Both the position numbers and the translations under genes were made by a program. The notes beneath the pieces were generated by a model, which made no database searches, had not been told where the DNA came from, and was given only the letters and a program-made list of their open reading frames with translations. From contig JARRKC010000008.1 in assembly GCA_037388505.1 (NCBI GenBank), positions 1 through 64,000 on the forward strand: 64,000 bases of DNA. Direction: 5' to 3'. Position 1 is the stretch's first letter; the number at the start of each line of letters is the position of its first letter. This DNA comes from JARRKC01 sp037388505 (GTDB lineage Bacteria; Acidobacteriota; UBA6911; RPQK01; JAPXNP01). Of this stretch, positions 1 through 9,792 are shown one piece after another.

Positions 1-114
1 GGGCGATTCTATCTCTACCCTGCCCGCTCTCAAACCTTTACCAGCCCGGAAGTTTCGCTCTTCAACCCCCTCGGCAGGTTCTTGGACCTGAACGAGCTCT
101 TTGCCACCGACTAG
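1..114 (+). pseudogene. 5' part of an outer-membrane barrel gene, ending at an in-frame TAG
   Basis: The first frame is open from base 1 to a TAG at 112-114 and reads as barrel-like sequence ending NELFATD-stop. The same frame stays open directly after the stop (RRLQGVSSRISYVYP) and runs into the barrel at 130-1260. I infer that both pieces are one TonB-dependent-receptor-type gene cut by a nonsense change or a sequencing error. The alternative, that this is the natural end of a separate upstream gene, cannot be excluded because the gene starts outside the window. Confidence 0.5.
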
Positions 115-129
115 CGCCGGCTGCAGGGG

Positions 130-1260
130 GTGTCGAGCCGCATTTCTTATGTCTACCCAACAGACCGTTGGGTATTGGGCGGCATGTACGAATTTCGCGG
201 GTTCGACCAGAACTTCAATTTCCAGATCTCGCGCCAGTTGCCTTCCGCCTTCGGCGGCGAGATCGACGTCCAGCAGCTTGGAAGCAGTCCGTTTGCCCCC
301 AACCTGGACTCCTCCAATCACTCCCACCGAGGCTTCCTGCTCGTCGCCCGGAAGTCGCCGGGACGGACGTTGGCGGTATCGCTCGACTGGACGCACCAGG
401 GTGGAGACATTTCCAGCCTGTACGAGTTTCGACCTGCGGGAATGCTGCTTTCGAGCGAGCAGGCTCACACGCGATATGTGACGGATCAGCAGCACGTGAC
501 GGTGGGCTATCATCTCGACAACGACTCCCTGGGTTCACTGGGCCTGACCTACCGATTCGGGCGAATCCACGGCTCTACAGGGCAGGATCTGCATTTCGTC
601 GATCAGACGGCGGCGCCTCTGGCTCAGTTCGGGTCGAGCGGTTTCATGCAGGAGGCCGGCGCTCACTGGCGCAAGCGCTTTCACAATAATGTCTACTTCT
701 CCCTTCACGGGTCTCTCAACAGAACGGGCATCGATGAGTCCGTCCTGAACTTTCGTACGGCCGATTCGGATCGCCAGGTCCGCTACTGGATGCCCTCGGT
801 GTCCAGCGGTCTCGGCTATATCTGGGAGGACCGCCTGTTCGCCAGCCTCGACTACAAATATTCCAGCCTGCGCGAATCCTCGAGGCGCTGGGACCTGTTC
901 GACGGGGCTCTGGTGGACGATGAACGTGGGGTCCGCCACAACCACGGACTCAGCCTCTGGCTGCAGTACCATCAGATTCCCTGGGGGTTCTTCGCGGGAG
1001 CCGGGATGACCTCTTTCTGGGCATCGGAAACGCTTTACGGGCAATACCAGATCGACTCGACCGGTCTGCGTCTCGATGCTCAGGGCCGGGAACGGGACCC
1101 CTTTGCGATCGACTCCGAGCACCTGCATCTCAACCAGCTGGGTCTCAGTATCGGCCGGAAGTTTCGTGACCGGCTCTTCCTGGAATACGAGCTGACTCAG
1201 ACGCGGGGGCCTGCATTTCGCCCCCTGGGTCACAGCTTTCTGCTCCGACTGGCGTTCTAG
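130..1260 (+). CDS. outer-membrane beta-barrel, C-terminal part of a TonB-dependent-receptor-like protein
   Basis: This 376-codon frame from a GTG at 130 is rich in alternating aromatic and polar residues (for example RISYVYP, VTVGYHL, LGLTYRFG, LFLEYELTQ). It ends in LLRLAF, the terminal-phenylalanine pattern used for barrel insertion. It has no signal peptide or plug domain at its start, and the frame continues upstream through the TAG at 112, so 130 is probably not a true start. It is most likely the C-terminal barrel of an Oar-like or TonB-dependent receptor; the substrate is unknown. The next gene is convergent. Confidence 0.6.
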   Translation: MSSRISYVYPTDRWVLGGMYEFRGFDQNFNFQISRQLPSAFGGEIDVQQLGSSPFAPNLDSSNHSHRGFLLVARKSPGRTLAVSLDWTHQGGDISSLYEFRPAGMLLSSEQAHTRYVTDQQHVTVGYHLDNDSLGSLGLTYRFGRIHGSTGQDLHFVDQTAAPLAQFGSSGFMQEAGAHWRKRFHNNVYFSLHGSLNRTGIDESVLNFRTADSDRQVRYWMPSVSSGLGYIWEDRLFASLDYKYSSLRESSRRWDLFDGALVDDERGVRHNHGLSLWLQYHQIPWGFFAGAGMTSFWASETLYGQYQIDSTGLRLDAQGRERDPFAIDSEHLHLNQLGLSIGRKFRDRLFLEYELTQTRGPAFRPLGHSFLLRLAF

Positions 1261-1371
1261 CGGTGGGACAGGCTGGGACATCTGAGACTCATGAGAATCA
1301 CTCACAGACCGGGTCGCTGAGGTCCAATCTGCCCCACAGACCCCGGGTCGTCCCAGAGCCCGACCGTCGTC

Positions 1372-2076
1372 TCACAGAATCCTGTCCGCGACCCGTTTGG
1401 CCAGGGCCTCCACCCAATCGAGGCGCATCAGCATATTCTCCGAGCTCAGATCATTGACGCCGATCGTCTGGGCCGGTCGGAACAGATAGTCCCGAATCAA
1501 CTGCTCCGCCTTCGAGACCTGGGCATCGATGAAGGTCATCTGCCGGAGATACCCGTCGGCCTCGTCTTTCTTCTCGATCGTCATGTCGAGCTTCTTGTTC
1601 CGCTGCAAGTCCGGAAAGACCGCTTGCAGGAGATCGGCCAGACTGTCGGCTTGTTTTGCCAGTCCCCGCAACATGACCGCCATCGCAGCAGCCGCTTCCT
1701 TCCGGGCGGGACCTTCCGTTGCAGCGACCCATCTGGTTCTCAGCCGATCGAGACTGTCGGTCGTCGTGGCAAGTTCTTTCAGCTCCTGGTCAACCTTCCG
1801 GGCGAATGACTCGATCTGCAGATCGACGTATCGATCCACGAATTCCTGGCCCGGCAGCGATTGTTGGCTGATTCTTCCATCGACCAGCTGATTGGCGAAA
1901 AACTCCCGCAGCAGCGGGTTCTCGATCATGTAGGTCACCTTTTCATCCGGCTTGCCGGTCGCTTCTTTCGGGTCCTGCGCCCGAAGGATCGCCGGTGACC
2001 ACCAGAGGATCCAGCAGACTTGCCAGATCAACACACTCGCCAAGCGGCGGCACGGAGAAGAGCGCTTTTGACGCAC
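1372..2076 (-). CDS. secreted helical protein of unknown function
   Basis: A 234-residue protein starting at GTG 2076, chosen because GGGAGG lies 7 nt upstream; a TTG at 2094 is the longer alternative and would overlap that site. The N-terminus is basic followed by a hydrophobic stretch (LASVLIWQVCWILWW) and a likely signal cleavage near ILRAQ. The rest is strongly helical and charged, with no membrane segment or recognised motif. It is transcribed convergently with the barrel gene, and uppP lies 95 bp upstream on the same strand, so they may be co-transcribed. I do not recognise the family. Confidence 0.6.
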   Translation of the reverse strand: MRQKRSSPCRRLASVLIWQVCWILWWSPAILRAQDPKEATGKPDEKVTYMIENPLLREFFANQLVDGRISQQSLPGQEFVDRYVDLQIESFARKVDQELKELATTTDSLDRLRTRWVAATEGPARKEAAAAMAVMLRGLAKQADSLADLLQAVFPDLQRNKKLDMTIEKKDEADGYLRQMTFIDAQVSKAEQLIRDYLFRPAQTIGVNDLSSENMLMRLDWVEALAKRVADRIL

Positions 2077-2171
2077 TTGGAGTCCTCCCGTCAACAGGCT
2101 CCATTTTATTCCGAACGTCGCTCAGAAATCACCTGAAACCCGTGGCTCTGGCTTCCAGAAAAGAGTTCAGC

Positions 2172-2987
2172 CTACACCACGTAGACCAGAAGCAGGATGA
2201 CGGCTGCCAGACCCAGGCGGTAGATCACGAAAGGCAGGAAACTCCGGCTGCGCAGAAACTGCAGAAAGTACTTGATGCAAAAATAGCCAACCACGAATGA
2301 GACCAGGACTCCGGCCAGGACGGCACCCGCATGAAGACCGCCGCCGCCCTCGCCCAGAGCGAGGAGCAACCCTCCGTCCAAGGCGCCGAGTGCGATGATC
2401 GGAGTGGCCAGCAGGAAGGAGAATCGTGCGGATTCGCGCCGCGAGAAACCCAGGAAGAGCGCCGCGGTAATCGTGATGCCCGACCTGCTGACACCCGGGA
2501 CCAGCGCCAGTGACTGAGCGAGGCCGACCAGGAATGCGTCGCGCATCGTGACGCCGGAAACGGTGCGCTCGCCGTGGCGCCGGTCGGCCCAGAGCAGCAA
2601 GAGTCCAAAAGCCGCCAGGGTCACGATCGTCACCTTCGGGACGCGGGCATACTGTTCGATCCAGTCCTTGAGCGCCAACGCGACGATCACGGCGGGAATC
2701 GTTCCTACGATGAGCGCATCGACGAGAGACCCCGATCCCTTCCACCATACATGGCCTCGAAGTCGTGTGAATATCTCATCTATAACTGACTTCCAATCCT
2801 TACGAAAATATATCAGTACGGCGAGCAGGGTGCCGCCGTGGATCACGACATCGAAGAGGATTCCCAGGGGCGGCCAGCCCGCCATCCAGGGCAGCAGGAT
2901 CAGATGAGCCGAACTGCTGATGGGAAGAAACTCGGTGAGACCTTGCAGAACCCCCAGAATCGCCGCTTGCCAGGTTGGATCGAGCAT
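2172..2987 (-). CDS. uppP: undecaprenyl-diphosphatase (UppP/BacA family)
   Basis: An integral inner-membrane phosphatase that converts undecaprenyl diphosphate to the monophosphate carrier used for peptidoglycan and other envelope glycans. The 271-residue protein has the family's N-terminal signature QGLTEFLPISSSAH (about residues 15-28). The second conserved motif, PGVSRSGITITAAL, is in the middle, and hydrophobic segments span the whole length. Size matches the family (about 270 residues). It is divergent from guaA across 142 bp. Confidence 0.95.
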   Translation of the reverse strand: MLDPTWQAAILGVLQGLTEFLPISSSAHLILLPWMAGWPPLGILFDVVIHGGTLLAVLIYFRKDWKSVIDEIFTRLRGHVWWKGSGSLVDALIVGTIPAVIVALALKDWIEQYARVPKVTIVTLAAFGLLLLWADRRHGERTVSGVTMRDAFLVGLAQSLALVPGVSRSGITITAALFLGFSRRESARFSFLLATPIIALGALDGGLLLALGEGGGGLHAGAVLAGVLVSFVVGYFCIKYFLQFLRSRSFLPFVIYRLGLAAVILLLVYVV

Positions 2988-3050
2988 GACCCGACATCAT
3001 ATGCGAAATGTCTGTTCTCTGCGGCTGGTCTCCCCGTCGGATCTCGATGC

Positions 3051-3056
3051 TATACT
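3051..3056 (+). promoter_or_regulatory. possible -10 box for guaA
   Basis: TATACT lies 74 bp before the guaA start in the uppP-guaA divergent gap. The matching -35 region is poor, so this is a weak call. Confidence 0.3.
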
Positions 3057-3129
3057 CTCGTTTTCCGAGGCGGTCCGAACCGGACCGTACTCCTTGCCGC
3101 AGGACGGACCTCGAACCCTGAAGAAGCCG

Positions 3130-4668
3130 ATGTCAGATCATCGTCAAACCGCACTCATCCTCGATTTTGGGTCTCAATACACGCAACTCATCGCCCGGCG
3201 CATCCGGGAGGCACGCGTCTATTCCGAGATCCTTCCCTTCGACACCCCCTGGGAGGAAATCGTCAAACGCCGGCCGACTGCGTTGATCCTTTCCGGCGGT
3301 CCGAGTTCGGTATTCGAACCCGGATCTCCGCATCCCGATCCACGCGTCTACGAGTTCGACGGTCCCATTCTCGGAATTTGCTATGGCATGCAGTTGCTGG
3401 TGCATCATCTGGGGGGACGAGTCGAACCGGCAACCCGGGAATACGGAAAGGCGGAGATCGAAGTCGTTGCCGACTCGCCACTGTTCCAGAATCTGTCCAA
3501 CCGGATGACGGTCTGGATGAGCCACGGCGATCACATCGCTTCCCTTCCCGACGGCTTCGAGGTCGTGGCCCGTACCCGGGCGGTACTGGCTGCCATCCAG
3601 GATTCGCAGCAACGGGTGTTCGCCCTCCAGTTTCATCCTGAAGTCGTCCACACGCCCAAAGGCCGGGAAATCCTCTCGAACTTCCTGTTCCGCGTCTGCG
3701 GATGTCGCGGCGATTGGACCGTCGCATCTTTCGTCAGGGAGGCGGTCGCCAGGATTCGCAGCCAGGTGGGTGAAGGCCGGGTGTTGTGCGGACTTTCGGG
3801 AGGCGTCGATTCGACCGTCGCGGCCATGCTGGTTCACCAGGCCATCCGTGATCGCCTGACCTGCGTCTTCGTCGACAACGGGTTGCTGAGAAGAGACGAA
3901 TTCCAGGAGGTTCTGGGGACGTTTCGACACCACCTCCACCTGAACGTTCGTGGCGTCGATGCGTCGCAGCGGTTTCTGGACCGGCTGGCCGGAGTCCAGG
4001 ACCCGGAACGAAAGCGGAAGATCATCGGTGAGGAATTCATCCGCGTGTTCGAAGCCGAGGCGGCCCAACTCGGCACGATCGATTTTCTGGTGCAGGGAAC
4101 GCTCTATCCGGACGTCATCGAATCGGTGTCGGTCAAAGGACCGTCGGCAGTCATCAAGAGCCATCACAACGTCGGCGGACTTCCCGAGAAGATGCACCTG
4201 AAGCTCGTCGAACCCTTGCGCGAGCTGTTCAAGGATGAAGTCCGACAGGTGGGGCGAGAGCTTGGCCTGCCCGAGGAATTCGTGGTCCGCCAACCCTTCC
4301 CGGGACCGGGCCTGGCTGTTCGGATCGTCGGAGACGTCACCGGGGATCGACTGCGGGTCCTGCGGGACGCGGACGCCATCGTCCAGGAGGAGATTCGGGC
4401 GGCCGGCCTGTACGAGAAGATCTGGCAGGCCTTTGCCGTTCTGCTCCCAATCAAGAGCGTCGGCGTCATGGGAGACGATCGGACCTATGAAAACGTGGTG
4501 GCCATCCGGGCGGTCGAGAGCCTGGACGGAATGACCGCGGACTGGGTGGCGCTCCCTCACGAACTCCTGAGTCGGATGTCGAATCGAATCGTCAACGAAG
4601 TGCGCGGGGTCAATCGTGTCGTCTACGACATTAGCTCGAAACCCCCCAGCACGATTGAATGGGAGTAG
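3130..4668 (+). CDS. guaA: GMP synthase (glutamine-hydrolysing)
   Basis: Converts XMP to GMP with ATP and glutamine, the last step of guanylate synthesis. The 512-residue length is typical. The N-terminal class I amidotransferase (ILDFGSQYTQLIARR; catalytic Cys in GICYGMQ; His and Glu in LQFHPEVVHT) is followed by the ATP-pyrophosphatase domain with the P-loop LSGGVDSTVAA. The C-terminal dimerisation domain (RQPFPGPGLAVR, ending KPPSTIEWE) follows. I chose ATG 3130 because it gives the family N-terminus; the frame is open further upstream without a better start. Confidence 0.97.
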   Translation: MSDHRQTALILDFGSQYTQLIARRIREARVYSEILPFDTPWEEIVKRRPTALILSGGPSSVFEPGSPHPDPRVYEFDGPILGICYGMQLLVHHLGGRVEPATREYGKAEIEVVADSPLFQNLSNRMTVWMSHGDHIASLPDGFEVVARTRAVLAAIQDSQQRVFALQFHPEVVHTPKGREILSNFLFRVCGCRGDWTVASFVREAVARIRSQVGEGRVLCGLSGGVDSTVAAMLVHQAIRDRLTCVFVDNGLLRRDEFQEVLGTFRHHLHLNVRGVDASQRFLDRLAGVQDPERKRKIIGEEFIRVFEAEAAQLGTIDFLVQGTLYPDVIESVSVKGPSAVIKSHHNVGGLPEKMHLKLVEPLRELFKDEVRQVGRELGLPEEFVVRQPFPGPGLAVRIVGDVTGDRLRVLRDADAIVQEEIRAAGLYEKIWQAFAVLLPIKSVGVMGDDRTYENVVAIRAVESLDGMTADWVALPHELLSRMSNRIVNEVRGVNRVVYDISSKPPSTIEWE

Positions 4669-4708
4669 CGGAAGTCCTCCAGCCTAGTCCTTGTCGAGAG
4701 ATCGAAGC

Positions 4709-7700
4709 ATGAGTTTTTGCCACCTCCACCTGCACAGCCACTACAGTCTGCTCGACGGAGCAAACCGGATCGACGACGTCGTCCGACGCGCGGTCGAGCT
4801 CGGAATGCCGGCCGTCGCCCTGACCGACCACGGGAACCTCTTTGGAGCCGTTCAGTTCCATGACAGCGCGGTCAAGCATGGCGTCAAGCCGATCATCGGC
4901 TGTGAAGTCTACGTGGCCCGCCAGGGAAGAAAACACAGAGAGGGGCGATCGTCGGGAAGCAATCACCTGATTCTGCTGGCTTCCAACGAACAGGGCTACC
5001 GCAACCTGGTTCATCTGGTCTCGCTGGGCTATCTGGAGGGCTTTTATTACCGCCCTCGGGTGGATAAGGAGCTCCTCGCGCGCTATTCGGAAGGACTGAT
5101 CTGCCAGTCGGCATGCCTGCAGGGCTCGGTGGCCGCCAACCTGGTCGGCGAGCGCTACGATGTGGCCCGCCGTGAAGCCGGCGAACTCAGCGAAATCTTC
5201 GGTCCGGGCAATTTCTATCTCGAGCTGCAGGATCATCGAATCGCCGAACAGAAGATCGTCAATGAAGGGGTCCTGCGTCTGTCCAGGGAACTCGGCCTTC
5301 CGATGGTTGCGACCAACGACTGCCACTACCTGGATCGCGACGACGCCCACGCTCACGACCTGCTGCTGTGTATCCAGACCGGCAAGACGGTCAGTGACAC
5401 CGACCGGCTCGTGTACAAGACCGAGGAGTTCTACTTCAAGACCCCCGACGAAATGCAGGCGATCTTCCGCGATGTTCCGGAGGCTCTGAGCAACACCCTG
5501 TCGATCGCCGAGCGCTGCAATTTCGAATTCGGCGGAACCCACAACATCTTTCCGGACTTCGATGTGCCCGAGGGAGAAACCGTCGATTCCTATTTCGAGA
5601 AGGTCGCCCGGGCGGGATTCGAAGAGCGTCTGACCAAGCTGAAGCGTCTCGAACGCGACGGAAGGCTCCGCCACCCGATCGAGGACTACCGGACCCGGCT
5701 CGATAGCGAGATACGGGTGATTCAGCAAATGCAGTTTTCCGCCTATTTTCTGATCGTCTGGGATTTCATCCGTCATGCGCGAGAGGTGGGGATCCCGGTG
5801 GGCCCGGGACGAGGTTCGGCGGCCGGGAGCCTGGTCTCGTATGCCCTCCGCATCACGGATGTGGACCCGCTGGATTACGATCTTCTCTTCGAGCGATTTC
5901 TGAATCCTGAGCGCGTAACTCCCCCCGATATTGACATTGACTTCTGCATGCTGCGCCGTGGCGAGGTCATCGACTATGTCACCCAGCGCTACGGACGCGA
6001 GAACGTCAGCCACATCATCACGTTCGGGACGATGGCCGCCCGTGCCGCCATTCGGGATGTCGGGCGAAGCCTGAGCGTTCCCTACGCGGACGTCGACAAG
6101 ATCGCCAAGCTGGTGCCCGCCGGTCCCGGTGTCACCCTGGAAAAGAGCATCGGGACGGTCAAGGAACTCCAGGACATGGCCGATCGCCATCCGCAGTACG
6201 CCCAGATCCTGAATGTCGCCCGGAGGCTCGAGGGGCTGGCGCGACATGCGTCGACGCACGCTGCGGGCGTCGTCATCGCCCCCAAACCCCTCATTCAGCT
6301 CGTACCGCTCTATCGAAGCAACAAGGATGAGATCACGACCCAGTACCCGATGTCCGATCTGGAACGGCTGGGCTTGCTGAAGATGGACTTCCTGGGTTTG
6401 ACCACCCTCACCGTAATCGATCAGGCGCTCGAACAGATCAGCGACCAGCTGGACGAGCGAGTCCAGCTCCAGGAAATCCCACTGGACGATTCGGAGACCC
6501 TCAAGCTCTTCTGTGAAGGACGTACGAGCGGGATCTTCCAGTTCGAGTCGGCGGGCATGCGCGACATCCTGCGGCGGCTCCAACCCAGCCGCTTCGAAGA
6601 TCTCATCGCTTTGAACGCACTCTACCGGCCGGGACCCATCCAGGGAGGCATGATCGACGACTTCATCGATCGCCGTCACGGTCGGGTCGAAGTCGCCTAC
6701 GAGTTGCCCGAGCTCGAGCAGATCCTGAAGGAGACCTACGGCGTCATCGTCTATCAAGAACAGGTCATGCAGATCGCAAGCAAGCTGGCAGGTTTCTCCC
6801 TGGGCGAAGCCGATCTGCTGCGCCGGGCCATGGGCAAGAAGAAGAAATCCGTCATGGAGGCTCAGCGCAAGAAGTTCCTGGAAGGGGCCCGCGAGCGCCA
6901 GGTCGACGCGACCAAGGCGCGACGAATCTTCGAGTTGATGGAACAGTTCGCCGGGTACGGCTTCAACAAGAGCCATTCCACCGCCTATGCCCTGCTGGCC
7001 TACCAGACGGCCTATTTAAAGGCCCACTTCCCGGTTCAGTTCATGGCGGCCCTGCTGACCAGTGAAATGTCGAACACGGACAAGATCGTCCAATACCTGG
7101 GTGAGGCCCGCGAGATGGGCATCGAGGTTCTTCCACCCGACATCAATGAGAGCGACGTCGAATTCAAGGGAGCCGGCGAACGGCGCATTCGTTTCGGGCT
7201 TGCGGCTGTGAAGAACGTCGGAGAGGCGGCGATTCGAGCCATCATCGAGCAACGGAAGGAGATCGGGCGTTTTCAGGGGTTCTTCGAATTCTGCGAGGAG
7301 CTCGACTTGCGGCTGCTCAATAAACGGGCTTTGGAGTCTCTCATCAAGGCCGGCGCCCTGGACGGTCTCTACCAAAAGCGGAAATCGTTGATGGAGGCCC
7401 TCGATCGTGCCATCGAGCACGCACAGAAACGGCGCAAGGATCGTTTGAGCGGACAGAAGAGCCTCTTCGGCGCAGGGGCGGGTGCCGAACCGCAGCCGCC
7501 CATCCAAGTCCCCGACCGGGGGGAGTGGACCGACCGCGAGAAGTGGGCATTCGAAAAGGAGGTGCTGGGTTTCTATCTCAGCGGCCATCCTCTGGAGAAG
7601 TACCGGGCCGAGTTGAAGGGCTTCTGCCGCTACTCTGTGGCTGACGTCAATCCGGACATCGCCGGCCAGGACGTTTCACTGGGCGGAGTCGTGTCGGCGT

Positions 7701-8176
7701 TCCGGCGGCTGCAGACCAAGAAGGGCGATACGATGGCCGTCTTCCAGCTCGAGGACATGACGGGGAGCGTCGAAGTGCTGATGTGGCCGGCCATCTTCGA
7801 GCGCTTCAAGGACTTCCTCGAAGGTGACAGCCCTATTTGCCTACGAGGGCGATGTGACGTCGATGCTCGAGGCGAAGTCAAGGTGATCTGCAACGAGATC
7901 CTCGACCTGGCTTCGGTTTGGAAGGCCGGCGTCCAGAAGGCCATGATACGGATTCCCGTCCCGGCACTCGAGGACGGCTCGATCGACCGTTTCGAGAATC
8001 TCATCCGGCGTTATCCCGGCTGCTGCGCACTGGAGTTCGAACTGTTTGAGAAGAGTCGCTACACGCTCCAAGTCATCCCGTCCGAAAGCGTGACGGTCAA
8101 TCCGGCCCCCGATTTCGTGGCGGAGGTGGAGAGTCTCTTCGGTGAGAAATCCTGTATACTTGAGATCCCGTGCTAG
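4709..8176 (+). CDS. dnaE: DNA polymerase III alpha subunit
   Basis: The catalytic subunit of the replicative polymerase; 1155 residues, the DnaE1-type length. The N-terminal PHP domain begins HLHLHSHYSLLDGANRID. The polymerase core holds the catalytic PDIDIDF motif (about residue 410) and the GRGSAAGSLVSY segment. A helix-hairpin-helix region and a C-terminal OB fold (VSLGGVVSAFRRLQTKKG, about residue 990) follow. A TTG 18 nt upstream would add six residues; ATG 4709 matches family starts. It follows guaA by 40 bp and precedes accA. Confidence 0.97.
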   Translation: MSFCHLHLHSHYSLLDGANRIDDVVRRAVELGMPAVALTDHGNLFGAVQFHDSAVKHGVKPIIGCEVYVARQGRKHREGRSSGSNHLILLASNEQGYRNLVHLVSLGYLEGFYYRPRVDKELLARYSEGLICQSACLQGSVAANLVGERYDVARREAGELSEIFGPGNFYLELQDHRIAEQKIVNEGVLRLSRELGLPMVATNDCHYLDRDDAHAHDLLLCIQTGKTVSDTDRLVYKTEEFYFKTPDEMQAIFRDVPEALSNTLSIAERCNFEFGGTHNIFPDFDVPEGETVDSYFEKVARAGFEERLTKLKRLERDGRLRHPIEDYRTRLDSEIRVIQQMQFSAYFLIVWDFIRHAREVGIPVGPGRGSAAGSLVSYALRITDVDPLDYDLLFERFLNPERVTPPDIDIDFCMLRRGEVIDYVTQRYGRENVSHIITFGTMAARAAIRDVGRSLSVPYADVDKIAKLVPAGPGVTLEKSIGTVKELQDMADRHPQYAQILNVARRLEGLARHASTHAAGVVIAPKPLIQLVPLYRSNKDEITTQYPMSDLERLGLLKMDFLGLTTLTVIDQALEQISDQLDERVQLQEIPLDDSETLKLFCEGRTSGIFQFESAGMRDILRRLQPSRFEDLIALNALYRPGPIQGGMIDDFIDRRHGRVEVAYELPELEQILKETYGVIVYQEQVMQIASKLAGFSLGEADLLRRAMGKKKKSVMEAQRKKFLEGARERQVDATKARRIFELMEQFAGYGFNKSHSTAYALLAYQTAYLKAHFPVQFMAALLTSEMSNTDKIVQYLGEAREMGIEVLPPDINESDVEFKGAGERRIRFGLAAVKNVGEAAIRAIIEQRKEIGRFQGFFEFCEELDLRLLNKRALESLIKAGALDGLYQKRKSLMEALDRAIEHAQKRRKDRLSGQKSLFGAGAGAEPQPPIQVPDRGEWTDREKWAFEKEVLGFYLSGHPLEKYRAELKGFCRYSVADVNPDIAGQDVSLGGVVSAFRRLQTKKGDTMAVFQLEDMTGSVEVLMWPAIFERFKDFLEGDSPICLRGRCDVDARGEVKVICNEILDLASVWKAGVQKAMIRIPVPALEDGSIDRFENLIRRYPGCCALEFELFEKSRYTLQVIPSESVTVNPAPDFVAEVESLFGEKSCILEIPC

Positions 8177-8277
8177 CCGGTCTGTCGAGATCGCAGAAGC
8201 CGACCGGCGGCAAGCACGGTTTGCAGGAGCCCAAAGGCTTCCCCTGGGGAGTGCGGGACCAGCGGGCAAAACGACGC

Positions 8278-9222
8278 ATGAACGAGGAAACCACAAGCGC
8301 TCCGAATCAGGGCGAGCAGTCGGCGGAGGGGGCTGGGTCCGAACGCAAAGCCCCGCAGGCCTCCGGCGAGGTCAACCGTCTTAGAGAGAGAATCCGGGAA
8401 CTCGAAGGCCAGATGCATCCTATTTCCACGGCATGGGACCAGGTTCAGCTTTCCCGGCACGAACAACGTCCCTACAGTCTGGACTATGTTTCGAGGGTCT
8501 TCACCAATTTCCGCGAGATCCACGGCGACAGGCGCTACTCGGACGATACGGCGATCGTCGGCGGAATGGCCCTGTTGGAGGGTTCTCCGGTGATGGTTGT
8601 CGGCCAGCAGAAGGGCCGGAACACCAAAGAACGTCTCTATCGCAACTACGGCATGCCCCGCCCGGAGGGTTACCGCAAAGCTTTGCGCCTGATGCGCCTG
8701 GCCGAGAAGTTCGGTCGTCCCATTTTGTGCTTCGTCGACACGCCGGGAGCCTATCCGGGAATCGGCGCCGAGGAGCGCGGGCAGGCTCAAGCCATCGCCG
8801 AGAATCTGCTGGTCATGGCGCAGATTCGCGTGCCCATCATCGTGACGGTCCTGGGCGAGGGCGGCAGTGGCGGCGCGCTGGCGATCGGCGTCGGGAACAA
8901 GGTCCTGATGCTCGAGCATGCGATCTACTCGGTCATCTCTCCGGAAAGCTGTTCCGCCATCCTCTGGAAGGACCAGGAACACGCCCGTGAGGCTGCAGAA
9001 GCTCTGAAGCTGAGCTCGGAACATCTTCACCGTTTCAAGGTCGTGGACGAGATCGTTCCCGAACCCGAGGGCGGAGCGCAGAACGACTGGGACAAAGCCG
9101 CTGAAATTCTCAAAGCGGCCCTGGTCCGCAGCCTCGAGGAACTGTCCGGGTTGACTCCGGACGAGTTGATCGATCACCGCTACCAACGGTTCCGGCGTAT
9201 CGGTGAGATTGCCGGCAACTGA
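8278..9222 (+). CDS. accA: acetyl-CoA carboxylase carboxyltransferase subunit alpha
   Basis: The alpha half of the carboxyltransferase that moves CO2 from carboxybiotin to acetyl-CoA, making malonyl-CoA for fatty acid synthesis. From ATG 8278 it is 314 residues, close to the usual 319. It has the N-terminal helix (LRERIRELEGQ), the biotin-side segment RNYGMPRPEGYRKALRLM, the FVDTPGAYPG motif and the GEGGSGGALAIG oxyanion loop. The frame is open back to GTG 8170, inside dnaE, but that extension is not family-like. A TATACT box at 8155-8160 may start its transcript. accD is not in the window. Confidence 0.95.
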   Translation: MNEETTSAPNQGEQSAEGAGSERKAPQASGEVNRLRERIRELEGQMHPISTAWDQVQLSRHEQRPYSLDYVSRVFTNFREIHGDRRYSDDTAIVGGMALLEGSPVMVVGQQKGRNTKERLYRNYGMPRPEGYRKALRLMRLAEKFGRPILCFVDTPGAYPGIGAEERGQAQAIAENLLVMAQIRVPIIVTVLGEGGSGGALAIGVGNKVLMLEHAIYSVISPESCSAILWKDQEHAREAAEALKLSSEHLHRFKVVDEIVPEPEGGAQNDWDKAAEILKAALVRSLEELSGLTPDELIDHRYQRFRRIGEIAGN

Positions 9223-9251
9223 ACCCGCGCCGGCTTCGGATCGAAGATCCC

Positions 9252-9773
9252 GTGGCGTCTACCGAGTATCGATTCTTTGCCGATGCAATGCTGGGCACGC
9301 TGGCGCGCTGGCTGCGCATCCTCGGCTACGACACCGAGTACCAGCGGGACGTGGACGATGATGACTTGGTCCGCCGCTGTGTTGCGGAGGGCCGGATCGC
9401 CCTGACCAAAGACCGAAGGCTCGTGGAGAGACGCGCTCTCCACAACGCTCTGCTCATTCGGAGCAAGCGGCTGGGGAGTCAAATCCGCGAAGTTCTGGCC
9501 GTCACAGGCGACACCCCGGCCGACCGCCCTTTCCTGTCACGCTGCGTGGAATGCAACAGCCCCCTCGAAGACGTATCCCGGGCGGCGGTTCGAGAACAGG
9601 TTCCCCCCTACGTTTTCCGTACGCAGCCGGAGTTTCGGAGGTGTTCCTCTTGCGGTCGCATCTATTGGGCGGGGACTCACCGGGATCGCATGCTCGAACG
9701 ACTGGCGAAGCTGCTCTCGGATACGGGCGAAGAGATCGATCGGAAGTCGGCCCCGGAATCCGAACGACGATGA
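9252..9773 (+). CDS. Mut7-C RNase domain protein
   Basis: A 173-residue cytosolic protein starting at GTG 9252. The N-terminal half has the PIN-like Mut7-C pattern (FFADAMLGTLARWLRILGYDTEY, conserved acidic and basic residues, ALTKDRRL). The C-terminal half is a zinc ribbon with two CxxC pairs (SRCVECNSPLE and RRCSSCGRIYW) followed by the family's WAGTHRDRM. By family it is a predicted ribonuclease; the target is unknown. It sits 29 bp after accA and 51 bp before aspS, so it may be co-transcribed with accA. Confidence 0.85.
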   Translation: MASTEYRFFADAMLGTLARWLRILGYDTEYQRDVDDDDLVRRCVAEGRIALTKDRRLVERRALHNALLIRSKRLGSQIREVLAVTGDTPADRPFLSRCVECNSPLEDVSRAAVREQVPPYVFRTQPEFRRCSSCGRIYWAGTHRDRMLERLAKLLSDTGEEIDRKSAPESERR

Positions 9774-9792
9774 AGATGCCGCCGCTTATGCG

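Noticed and set aside
112..114. Amber codon as a sense codon in this organism
   Set aside because: TAG is the ordinary stop of several intact genes here (uppP, guaA, dnaE, aspS, GH3), so a local mutation or error is more likely.
3133..4560. 475-codon open frame opposite guaA
   Set aside because: A shadow of guaA; no recognisable protein.
4631..6976. 781-codon open frame on the minus strand opposite dnaE
   Set aside because: It mirrors the codon pattern of dnaE in GC-rich DNA, has no domain, and dnaE has full motifs on the other strand.
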